Positions 44,577-55,619 of a stretch of 64,000 bases of DNA are shown piece by piece. A model generated the notes under the pieces. It was not told where the DNA came from and searched no databases. It saw nothing but the letters and a program-made list of their open reading frames with translations. The DNA comes from Wurfbainia villosa. Its lineage: Eukaryota; Streptophyta; Magnoliopsida; Zingiberales; Zingiberaceae. Position 1 is the first letter of the stretch. Every line of letters starts with the position of its first letter. The translations under genes were made by a program, and so were the position numbers. Where the stretch lies: contig CM045991.1 in assembly GCA_025175895.1 (NCBI GenBank), positions 89,887,174 through 89,951,173 on the forward strand, written 5' to 3'.

Positions 44577-47500
44577 TTCTCCCCCACTAATAAAAATTTG
44601 GTCTCCAAATTTCCTACTCGTATATTAGTACTAAATGTCCCAACAACTATCTCAAGCATCTGGAGACAAGTCACACCTCAAGTGACTAAGTGGGGTTACT
44701 GATATCCCTTAAAATCAAATCACCTGCTTATAGCAGCTCTTCCAAAGTATGAATAATATCTTCATATCGACCACCTGTAATAAGTACCTAGCTGTACCAG
44801 AGTGGAGCTTGATATCCGTGACCTGTTAAAGACTTTACCATAATCCTAAGGTAAATCCTGAATCGCTATCGCATACGATACTCAAAGATACTCCATGAAC
44901 TGAAAATCTCCACAGTATAACTTATCCAGCAATCCAACAAACTCATCGTATGGATCAAGAAAATGAGCGGACTTAGCTAATCATACTAAGTCCTTTCCGA
45001 ATTCCCAATAATCTCCCAACACCGTCCATCATACTAGGCTCCCACTTTCCTCTTGGTACAGAACCTTACTGATTATTTATATACCACCTTTACCAGACTT
45101 CCAAATCAACTATATTCTGCATGTTGTTCCTCCACGGAGAACGTTTCAATACCTACTATTTTCCGGATACAATCTTAAACATCTGCAACATATATAACCT
45201 ATTGCAATCTTCAGCAATACCTATCAAAATATCGTGACCAAGTCTCGTGGCTCTCGAAGTAATGCAAAAGGCACTACTTACGGGCAACGACATGCTACCA
45301 CGACCGGGACTCATAGCCAGTCAAGATGCCATGTAGCTATCTATCCACCTACTACATACAAATTCCAATATCACTAATTCCGAACCGGTAGAGCAAAAGT
45401 ACAACTCTATGGTAGATGCTCTCTATCATCACAACAAGAATCTATCCGTTGTTCCCGAATCAATAGTAACTCTTCCTAAATTCAAATGCAACTACACATT
45501 AGCTAGCTAAAACCTCATAAGCATATCTTCTCCTCACCTCTACTAAACAACATAACAACTCCTACTAGGTCCACGTCATATATATATATGACAACCCATC
45601 TCGTAGTTCCTAATTTGACGTAACCATGGGATACGTCTCAATCAACTAAAACAGAAACGCTCCCTTCTTCAAACATCAGATCCGCATACGATTCTTCCTT
45701 CCACCCGAGAATGATCAAACAACTCTGGTGTAAAAGTCAACCATCGTCTGAGCCCTGAAACTAGTTTCACAAGCTTCAGACCATATAAATTCCATCACCA
45801 ATCAGCGGTGTAATACCGCTAGAGCATCCTATCCATATTTATGGAAAAAAATCAAATCAATACTAGAAAACCATCATCTACGGTGGCCGAGTGCTCAACT
45901 CCAACTGTCACCATCATAAATGATCCAATCGTATCCAGAATACACGATTTCCTAAATCTCTGGATGACTAAGTCGTCATAAGTCAAACAAGATAATCAAA
46001 CCTCGTACAATTCATACCAAGTATGAAATTGTCATCACTATACACCTACATCCTCTTTACTCTAGGCTGATGATATATCAATCATCCCTATAACTTTGAT
46101 AATTGTATGACACCCTGTCACTACAATATCAACACGCCAATCATAAATCAATCCTAGAGTATACACAGGTGTCCTATAGCTGATCTAAATAGATCCTCAA
46201 TCCACCATGAAGGATATTCATTTCCTTCTACCACTACCGCATTTCATCATTGATAATCGATGTATAACCTCAAAGATTCATCTCTCATTGAACAATGAGT
46301 TCCAGAGCTTCTCAAGAAATAAATTCTGGGACAAATAAATATCCCATCCAACAACTCCTATAATTGGAATTTAGATTCTTCCAATTCCCATAGTGTTCAA
46401 AGAACAGCTACCAACTAAATTATCTCCTGAAAAATCGTCATTCTTACAAATACCTCTCGGCATCCACAACCTTGCCAACTTTGAAAGACCGATCGATGAC
46501 GGTATCATAGCAACTCGATTGGATTACAGCCAATTGAATGACATTGCCTTGAGTACATCACGAGCTTTAACAAACTTGTGTGATTTACACTAGCCCTCGG
46601 CCAACGCACCATAAGAAAAAAAAATATTAGCTCATAAAAATAACATTACCTCAGTACCAAATAAAATATCACCCATAGGGGATCTTCGATATCGAAAACT
46701 ATTTCCGAAATCCCTCAGGTCGCCTATTCTACTTGCCTATACAGCGGCAAGCCTAGAAGTTCATCCAACACCACATCTGATTACTCTCGAATTATACAGG
46801 CATCCGAGAGACATTCTTATACATCATGTCACAATCATAACCTCCAAGATAATATCCAGATATCCACATCATATTAACCAAGTCAACTATAAAACAACTA
46901 AGTCAACTCTCCCACCATAATATAACATTTCCATCAATCAACCTCTAAACATCCAAAATCAATATCATACCCCTCTGATAATCATCACTGTAATCATCTC
47001 AACATCTCACCTGTCGATGGAAACACAATTAATCCATATAATCCAAATATAAAAATCCTTTTAATCCTATCAGTGCATGTTTTAACCACAAATATTTGTA
47101 AACACCTGTATCTCTCAATATATCATCAAGTAAGGTAAACTATAGTAATATCTCAATGATCAATCCTTCAATCATCTGATACCAACCTCAATGATCAATC
47201 CTTCAACCATCTACAACTCCTTTCAAGTAAAGATGTAAACTCATCCAACTTCTGCTCTTAACGGATTCCCTATTTCACAGTAATCTAGAAAAAGAATTCG
47301 ATAACTGTATGCATCTAGGTGTATACACCTCTTCCTATCATTTTCTTCAAGAACCATACAACCAGCCTCATATCTCCACAAGTGTACAAACCACTTCTGA
47401 TAGCGACATATATCTGAGGAGAAAACTTAAATCCATATTCCTGTTTTCCACTGGGAAATGAGTTGTTTCATCAATATTTCATTCCCAGGACAGAGCCCTG

Positions 47501-48896
47501 ATCAATATCGAACATCAACATGGGAACGCAATAATGTCATGTGAATTCAGCTAGAAAAGCACGTTCACGTCTCCTACCGTTACCTTATCCGAAGTGTAGG
47601 TTATTATCACTAGATTGACTACACTATTCTCTTGAGACCCTTGTTGCAGTCATTTTTATAAATATGACTCACCCTAATGCCTCCCGCTAGGATCTGATGG
47701 AAAAATCCAAATGTAAACAAATAAATTGGGGGTGATCGAAGGCAACTCAATCACTATCTTAAACCATTAAGTGGAGGGGGTAAACTTTGTAATTCTAGTA
47801 AACTCTATAGTGAAATCCATTAACAATTTATCACTCAACTAAAGACTCAAGAATTCCTCAACAATGAGTCATACAAAAATAGCATAAGGAAATATTGTCT
47901 TCCGAAAACATCCTGAACCCATGATCCCGTAATGGGTTATTTTCCCAAAATTCTCATACATATTCCACCAAGTAACAACTTGATCATTGCAATAGTAAAA
48001 AACTATCTCCACTCCTATATAATTACCAGTTAGGTACTTATCAGTACCTTCAATATTATCAATCTAAGGCTCAAGCCGCTCAAGAATCAAAATCCCTATA
48101 GAACTTCGTAACTTAAACCTCCAATGTCTGCATCAACAATAGTATACAGTCCTTGTCCAATACCCCACAGGGTAATTATCTGCCTAGCATAATCAGTGAA
48201 AATCCCTAACACTGTAGTCCTTGATTTCCACAACCAATACGACGACTGACCCACTCCGACTCGATATCACCACCTCTCAAAGACAATTCATCTTTTTCGA
48301 TGTGTTCAAGACTTACAGCCTGAACAGGTTGTTCACGTGGTCAACTCCATCTACGATTACGAATAGTGACCAACACACGGAATGTTATTTCCGGTTATCC
48401 ACTAAACACATAGCCAAATCTAACCTGGAGTATAAACACTACGATAACTCCGGCTGGTCACCTTGGTGGGCGACCCCTACTACGAGTCTACACACGAGTC
48501 AAAACTCAATAGACCCTTTTTGACAACTCCATAACTAGAGATCTCACTGTCCTCTTGCGTGGTTACCCTGCACCACGTCTCGGTGCAGGTGCACGCCCAC
48601 CTCGTCTCATATCTGTTAAATTATTACAGATGCTACTAGAACAGATGTTACTAGAAGTAAAAATATATAAAATTTTCATCATACCTATTTTGCCGCAGGA
48701 GAGGTTCTGTCGCCGCCAAAACCCCAAATTGACCTCGTCAAAATCCTCGAATTTCCGAAATATAAAAATCGTCGGAAATCCATACCAATCCAAAATTTTC
48801 CAAATTGCCTCGTAAAACCTGCCAAATGTGGCAAACTCTGAAAAATCCAAAAACCCCTAGGAACTCGAAAACATAGTGCTCTGATACCAAATAAAT
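44577..48896 (-). other. Internal region of the Gypsy element, no recognisable genes
   Basis: 4.3 kb between polypurine tract (44577-44590) and primer site (48877-48889). The longest open frames are 100 residues or less and show no Gag CCHC knuckle, DTG/DSG protease, YxDD reverse transcriptase or integrase HHCC. The size fits a LARD-like non-autonomous derivative or a heavily mutated Gypsy interior. Confidence 0.65.
48877..48889 (-). other. Primer binding site of the Gypsy element
   Basis: Minus strand TGGTATCAGAGCA, seven bases from the LTR end. Same initiator tRNA-Met type as the Copia elements. Confidence 0.88.
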
Positions 48897-51814
48897 TGTC
48901 ACGCCCCGAAGGAGACCCCGCTGCATTTAAAATCCGACAAGATCTCTCAGACGGGTGACAATCTCAATTTACATACAAGGCCTACACGACCACTATACAT
49001 CGGTCAACATGATCGGAATCCAAACTCACACGCAGTTATATAATTTGGCCTCAGGCCATCAACCAAAATAAATGATAAACAGTCTACCATAAATCAACTT
49101 ACCCCTTCTGCCATCTGGGCAGGAATACTCACCAAAATCCAATCAAACCAAAATCCGAATAAGGTCCATGCGGACACCAAAAATCCAAATAAAAAATCAA
49201 TCTCTAAACCTATACATGTCCTCTAACCAAAATATCCAAACCATAAAGCAAATATCCAAAATAAAACAATCACGACGAGTGAGGTCCTAAGAATGACTCT
49301 CCGACATTCATCCTGAAATAGATATAATCAACGGGGTGAGTTCAAAGAACTCTGCGGGTATAGTAGATATACATAGTAAGGTATAACTAACAATAAAAAT
49401 ATCATGCCAGTACAGTCTCACATAAATAGGGTATGCAAGCAAGAAATACAAAATGACTGTACTTACCTGAATCTCCTACCCTGATATAGGAGCATGTGCC
49501 TGACTAGAAGTAATAAAGTCCTGACCATATATAAACATGTATCCTGTATGCATGACAATCATATGCACATCCAAGGCATCAATAAAAATGCAGCAAACAC
49601 AATACAAATGCAATCCGTGCAAAGTGCATGTCGTGCCAATGACATGGTCACCCCTGACGCCAGTCAGCCGCCTCACACGCGATGGTGAAGCCGAGTGGGT
49701 AGGGCTATGACAACTGTGCACTCTGCCATCACTGCTCCTGAGTGACCGAGTGGACAGGATGCTGTCGGAGTACACCTATCCTCCTGCCCCAAACATAGTG
49801 GGGGAGCGAAGCTCTCATCTCCTGTCATAGGCCGAGGAGGGATCCTCCCGCTACCACGCTGCCTCGCGCTACCCATGAGCGGACAGCTCGACAGCAACTG
49901 CACACACCCTCCTGATGTACCACTAACCCATGAGTGGCAGTGTGTGCAGGCCATGTAACTGGCTGCGGGCTCAACAATAATGGAACCCCATCCAGCCAGC
50001 ATGCAATCATGCAGAAATGGTGCATGATACTAAAGCATGTAAATCCTACTCAAAATACCTATCCGAATAATATGTACAATCAATACGTACATATCCATAA
50101 TCCAAATAACTATGATCCAAGTCAAACAGGGAAATATAATCATATCCTATCACATGCATGTATCTAGTAGGCACCAAAAGCATATCAGGCATATAAACAT
50201 GAAAAATTATTGTAAGTTATCCTAACTAGCATATCAACTTGACTTAATCTAAAAGTTAAGTCAAAATACCCGCCTGAATATATATCCGCAAGAATGCAAA
50301 CGTCACGACCGGGGACCTGCCTCGTGACCGAAACCTGCATAACGCATAACTATTATTAAGCACAAAATACCATTCACCGACAAATCGAATACATAATCGA
50401 TTCCTTCCATAACCAATTAATCCAAAATAAATCCATCAAATCCAAGCACACGACAACGTGCTAAATACTACTATGTATCTCTAAGTAGACCCTCAACCCG
50501 TAGGTCATAAATTGTGATTAACTCCTCAATCCAAAAACATATCCTTGCAATTTATCTCACCATGATCAATACTCATCATATGAAAATATTATCCATCTCA
50601 CAACAAATGATCGAATCGAATCCTACATCGACCTCACATCCGATCCACCAGATTGATTTAATTTTCCTATTCAACCTAATCAATCCTCCATACTGAATTA
50701 CAGAACCAATCATATTTATGAATCCAACCTAACCCTAGGTGACATACACACGATTCAAGCAATCCTTACCTCAAACCCGATCCAACACTTGGATCCCACA
50801 ACTTGTCACCCACAATCCATTTACAACTATTAACAACCCATAATTATACCAATTTAGGGCTCTAACCAACCCTAAATGAAACACTCACTCCATTAGTCCT
50901 TCCTCACTCACACACAGTCGAGCAAAATACACCTGCCCCCCAAACACCATTCTCATCACAAATATCCACACACAACAAAGAATTAAATTCAACAAGACTC
51001 AAAATAAAGTCAGAATACCTCTTACCTTCCTTAGAAGTTCTCGCCCCTTCTCCTCCTATCTTCCTCCTGCTCACCTAATAACTCCCCTTTGTCAACAAGC
51101 AACCAAAACCCTAACTCACAGTGTTAGGGTTTGCAATGAACATGAATCCTGCCCAAAATCAAGGTAAAGGATAGACAACTCACCTACTCCAAACGGAAAT
51201 CTCAACCCTAGATCCATCACGACTAAACCTCCACGCGTTCACGGAGACGAAGACCCGCCGATGCCCTAATAGCTCGCTCCAGAATCCTCCGAGAGACCAC
51301 AACCCCGGTGGTGCTGGACACACGGCCCGGCGCGCTGCTCCGATCAAGCTAAAGCGAGGCCGACGACGTGCGGCTGTGAGCGGCGAGGAAGATAAAACTC
51401 GCAGCGGCTCAGAGACGAGGAGCTGTCGCCTGGGCACCGAGGAGACGACGTCCGTCGGCGCTTGCGAAGGAACGGCCGACGCAAGAACTCGGGCGGCGCG
51501 GACGCGAGGAAGAAGAAGAAGGCGAGGCGCGGGGAAGAAGTCACAAGGGAATCCGGCGCGGCGGGGAGAAATCTAAAAGAAAGAAATAGAAAAAGAAAAT
51601 AGAAAATCAAATTTTATAATTTATCCTATTTACTCATCTAAACAGACCCCTTTAAAAGCCTGTTTTCCCTATCCCCGTAATTATCTCGTACGACCTCCGT
51701 TTAAATCCAAAAAAATTCCTAAAAATTCGTAAAAATCTCGAAAAATTTTCAGGATTATTTTCCTTATCTCTTCGGCCATTTAATCTAATATTTTAAAATT
51801 TTAAATATTTAACA
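48897..51814 (-). repeat. 5' LTR of the Gypsy element, 2918 bp
   Basis: On the plus strand starts TGTCACGCCCCGAAGG and ends ATTTAACA, directly before the caata duplication. Long stretches match 32527-35060 base for base. Confidence 0.92.
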
Positions 51815-51950
51815 CAATATTTGTTGGTCCTGGTGTTTCAAGTGCAACATCATGTTGGTCCACTGTTTATCTCACCACCATTTTTCAAGTGGAGCACCAT
51901 GTTTGTGCTTTCAATATCAACACCATAGTATTTTCACCTAAAAATTAGTT
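51815..51950 (+). repeat. Right-hand remainder of the ~84-bp array
   Basis: After caata (51815-51819) the array resumes with TTGTTGGTCCTGGTGTTTCA, TGCAACATCATGTTGGTCC, a shortened unit, and ends near CACCATAGTATTTTCACC. It is the other side of the array cut at 31991. Confidence 0.88.
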
Positions 51951-52447
51951 AGCATATTTAGAGAAAGGGTGCGCTCAAGCTTTCACAGATTTGTTTGTTA
52001 TCTTAATCTCCTTTTTTTTTTTTTGCCTTTGATAGTGAGCTGACAAACTGGAATTTCATGAAACTGAATCAGTTATGAGAAGTATAAGAACAAGGATATG
52101 TTCTTACTACCTCAAGGATGGTCATCGTTCATCACTTTTAACGACCTGTTAGTTTCAAGTGCAACACTATTGCTAATTTGACCTTGAGATAGTTTTGTAC
52201 TTGCTCTGTCTTGACATTTTAAAATTAGGATTCTGTGATCTGTTCATATTAAGAAGTAGAAGAGACTAAAAACTAGCCTTAAGAAGTTAAGTTTTACTTT
52301 TAATTACTTTCTAAAGGAGGATCCTCAATTTATTCCATCAAATAAATATGATACATGGCTAGTGACAATACATATGGAGCAACCTTAAGAAAATCAGTAT
52401 CCTAGTCTCCATTTATTCAATCAGTTAATTATGATACATGGCTAGTG
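51951..52447. other. Unassigned stretch
   Basis: No gene seen. A GATACATGGCTAGTGA word occurs twice (52351 and 52432), about 81 bases apart, in a diverged direct repeat just before the inverted repeat at 52448. Confidence 0.5.
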
Positions 52448-52559
52448 AAAAGGAGAGTCACTCGGCCTAAGAGCCTAGGAGGCCTTCTTCCACCAGACTG
52501 AACATTAAGTCGGGTGGACGAAGGTCTCCTATGCTTTTAGGCTGAGTGAGTATCCTTTT
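52448..52559. repeat. Inverted repeat, arms about 50 bp
   Basis: AAAAGGAGAGTCACTCGGCC... at 52448-52497 pairs with ...GGCTGAGTGAGTATCCTTTT at 52510-52559, with about one mismatch in six. Both arms share TCACTC(G/A)GCCTAA, AGGAGGCCTTC and TCCACC. Loop is only about 12 bases, so it would form a tight hairpin. Confidence 0.8.
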
Positions 52560-52599
52560 GATTATCGCCTTGGTTACATCCATAGTTTCCTTCATCTAC

Positions 52600-52848
52600 T
52601 CAAGGCGGGGAGTGCAGGGGTTGCTTGGAAGGTTTATTCCTTCTATGGGAATACACCCGATCCATGTCCAGTAACCTCATCTCGAGAGTGCTTTTCTCGC
52701 CTTGCATAAACTTCCAATAGCCTCTCCTGAATACGTCGTCGTAGGGCCTGTGCATAGGGGGTCTCTTCCCAAGAGGGTCGGGGCTCACTGTCGTCGGGGT
52801 CCATTGGACCTGTAAAACATCAACACCATAGGTAAGGAGGATGCCCAA
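52600..52848 (-). pseudogene. Unrecognised 82-codon open frame, possibly a gene fragment
   Basis: The encoded sequence includes SPDPLGKRPPMHRPYDDVFR and RGYWKFMQGEKSTLEMRLLD. It has protein-like composition (aromatics, charged residues) unlike the surrounding repeats, and its minus-strand start is preceded by a GGTAAGG-like word. I cannot place it in a family; it may be a retroelement Gag piece or a captured gene fragment. Confidence 0.25.
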
Positions 52849-52859
52849 TTCCTGCTAAC

Positions 52860-53620
52860 CTAGATCCCTTGACAGTAAGAGCATTGGACATCACCTTCAG
52901 GGGGAATCCCCGAATGCAAGAATATGCCAGGAGGATCTCACTCTGAGGTGGCAATATCGAGAGGAGCTGAGATCCGAGCAAAGAAACGAGGGCAATAGGA
53001 AGGAAGGGTCTGAGTCCCCTTATCTTCCTTGTTGAAACAAGGACTTGTTGAACGGTGATTAAACGATTTGAAGGAAGAGAATACGGACGCCTCCTCTAAA
53101 CCCAAAAAAAAGAGTTGGAATAGGAGGAGGCGATCGTCCTATCAGTTTCCAACTATTGACGAGAGACCATACTATAAGGACCCTGAGGTGCTTAGAGACG
53201 CTTGCGGAGCTGCCTCCTTTATAATCGAGGGGAGAAGTGGAAACGGGGAGGTAGGAGAGGAATTCAAAGCGAGTAATAAAAGATGGAGCTGACCTCGCTT
53301 ACTCCTTTTCAAGAGAGAAGGTAAGCCTTCAATGTGAGAAGTAAATGAAGTCATTAAAGTAGCCCCAAGAGGGAGCTAGTGGGAACATGCGGCCAATGTT
53401 ATAGATCACAATAGTACCCCACCGAGAAGTTAAGAGACATTCTCCATGAGGGGAGAGTGGGGCCCCCTGTACCTGCTTGTGGACTAACCTATTTAACTAT
53501 AAACGACAATTTACCAAAGGGTGCACTTAAAGTTTGGCAATGCCAAAAAGGCGCACATAATTTCATAATGTTCAAAGGGCGCACCTAATTCTCGTATTAC
53601 CCCTCCCTCAAACTATTTTA
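52860..53620. other. Unassigned stretch with GC-rich part
   Basis: The plus-strand frame at 53068-53292 (KKKSWNRRRRSSYQFPTIDE..., ERPYYKDPEVLRDACGAASF) has no family I recognise. A repeated GGCGCAC word (53500-53590) reads 'aaagg(g/c)gcgcac(t/a)taa' three times. Otherwise nothing. Confidence 0.4.
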
Positions 53621-54890
53621 TGTTAGGGCAATCAACCCAAGTATGTGTTTGGTTTTGATGTGTGTGGAAAAGGGTTTAAGTTAGGTTGGTTATTTAATTT
53701 GATATGTGTATTTAAGTTGTGCAGAACTTAGTAAATCACACATGGTTTACTTGATGAAGCATTGGCGAGTTCATCATCTCATGGCTCGGGTCCTTGAGTC
53801 GGTGAAGGATGGCACAGAGAGAATTCGTGAGCTTGGTGCATCCGAGGGACCGCTGAACGAGGAGAAAAATGGAGTGAAGCCAAAGGAAGCAGACTTCAGG
53901 GCAAGACGCGAAGGATGGCACGGGAGAAGCCGCAGGCTTAGTGAATTCGAGGGACATAGCCGGACAAAGAGAGCTTTGATGAGAGAATCCATGGGAGATA
54001 AGAGATTGAGCGATTGTAACTCGGGATGGGGTAGCTCAAATAGGTGAACTTAGCCAAGTGGCTAAGTCAAGTGTCGGACGCTCAAACATGTGTTTGAGGT
54101 TTTACCCAACGATGGAAAGTGTCGGATACTCAAACATGTGGTTTGAGGTTTTACCCGATGGTCGGATGCTTTGAGGTTTTATCTGACAACAATCGACTGC
54201 CAAGTAATGGCAGTCGACTGGTTAGAGTTGACTAGCAGTTGACTGGTGTCAACTAGGGTTTTATGGCCCAACAGTCGATTGCCAAGGATGGCAGTTGACT
54301 GCTATGAGCACAGAATCGCTCGTAGCCAATCGATCGCTTGACTATAGGCAGCATGATCACCGATATCAACGATCCGCTAAGGGTACCGCTGGACGGGCGA
54401 CGGCGGCAAGTCAGAAGTCGTTGGAAGTCGATTATTAGAGTGGCAGTCGACTAATGGCATGCATCAGTCGACTACTGCATGTCCAACGGGAAGAAGTTAA
54501 TGCTTCCACTCCTAACTATTCCCCAAGTATTGTGAACGTTTCTACTCTCCTCTTCCTTGCTCTTATCTCAATTCTATTGGAAGAGGGAGAGATTGTGTAA
54601 GAAGATTTACCTCCACCTTGTCTTGGGCTAAAGGAGAGATTAATGGATTGGTTTGAGGAAGTGATTCGCCTTATGAATCGTCCGTGGATTAGCGGCAAGG
54701 GTCGTGAACCACGTTATATCCTCGTCTTAGTGTTTGCTTCTCTTTATCTTTGTCTTTAGTTTTAATTGTCTTATTTTAGCATACATTCCACTGCGCTAAC
54801 TATTTGTAGATGATTAAGAATGCGAGAATTCCATCTACGACAACGAGGGCTATTCAACCCCCCTTCTAGTTGGGCCTCGATCCTCCAACA
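53621..54890 (+). mobile_element. Solo LTR, second CAGTCGACTG-bearing family (1270 bp)
   Basis: Starts TGTTAGGGCAATCAACCC, followed by TGTGTTTGGTTTTGATGTGT, and ends CTAGTTGGGCCTCGATCCTC and CAACA. Flanked by the 5-bp duplication tttta (53616-53620 and 54891-54895). No internal region, so a solo LTR. It shares with the SIRE-like LTR the GTCGACTG words (54185-54475) and the TTCTAGTTGGGCC-like 3' end, but the rest differs. An open frame at 53706-54047 lies inside it and is not a gene. Confidence 0.9.
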
Positions 54891-54895
54891 TTTTA

Positions 54896-55619
54896 TTTAA
54901 TTTATTAATTAGCATGCATCTGAGCTATAAGAGAAAATCTCGAGCCACCCAAACGTCACGTCTTGCATCCTTACCTACTCAAACATAGCATTGAGGTTAG
55001 TGCTTCCCCGCTTAGCTTTCGCGGTTTCTTACGCATATTGTCGTAAATCTCCTCTGCCTTCCCATTCAAGGTTGTGTTTCATTGAGTTTGAAGGGTTTTC
55101 CATGAGATTGTCTAAGTTCATTTCTTTTCCTTCTCCCATCTAAGTTTCTAGCGCCAATTTCTATTTCAAGCTTGTTGAATCGATTTTAGAGTTTTCGGTG
55201 AAAGTCTCCTACCTCATAACCTTTCACTCTCCGGTTCATTAATACATAATGGCTCAATAATGTGGTTCAACCTCTCATTCATCTGTCAAGGTATGTTTCA
55301 CATTCCTTGATTTAGTCAACAATGAAGTACTCCATTTCTTTCACATATTAATTTGAATTAGGGTTTAGGAATGGTTTGCATTGGTCCCAACAAGCATACT
55401 ATTTTGTTATTCTATATCTGAAGGTGATAAATCCAACAATGAATTTTTTTCCAAAAATCATTGATGTATAGTATTATGAATGTCAAAATATGCACAAGCT
55501 GTGATTTATAAAAAAAATATTTTGTATATAAGTGCAATATGATGAAAAAAATCAAGTTATTTTTTTTTATTTCTAAATTTGTAGGTTTCAAATGAGGGGG
55601 GAATAAGCTCTAATGGACC
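54896..55619. other. Unassigned stretch upstream of the Ulp1-type remnant
   Basis: Mixed sequence with no recognised gene; could hold the promoter and first exon of the remnant that follows, or a TIR end of a transposon that carried it. I did not find a convincing terminal inverted repeat. Confidence 0.4.

Larger units (their letters stand above)
32527..51814 (-). mobile_element. Gypsy-type LTR retrotransposon, non-coding internal region, interrupted by copia-2
   Basis: Left (3') LTR 32527-35085 plus 44256-44576; internal 44577-48896; right (5') LTR 48897-51814. A primer site on the minus strand lies beside the right LTR and a polypurine tract (minus GTGGGGGAGAA) beside the left LTR end, which fixes orientation. 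The segment before the tract (minus GGAGACCAAATTTTTATTAG) resembles the end of Tekay/Del-type Gypsy elements, where GGACGAAATTT-like words precede the tract. No Gag, protease, RT or integrase could be read internally. It sits inside the 84-bp array with duplication caata. Confidence 0.85.

Noticed and set aside
53068..53292. Open frame with a basic N-terminus and YYKDPEVLRD, faintly like ribosomal protein S18
   Set aside because: Only one short word resembles the family; the conserved downstream R-rich helix is absent and the frame ends in low-complexity sequence.
53706..54047. 113-residue plus-strand open frame as a host gene
   Set aside because: It lies entirely inside a solo LTR with target duplications.
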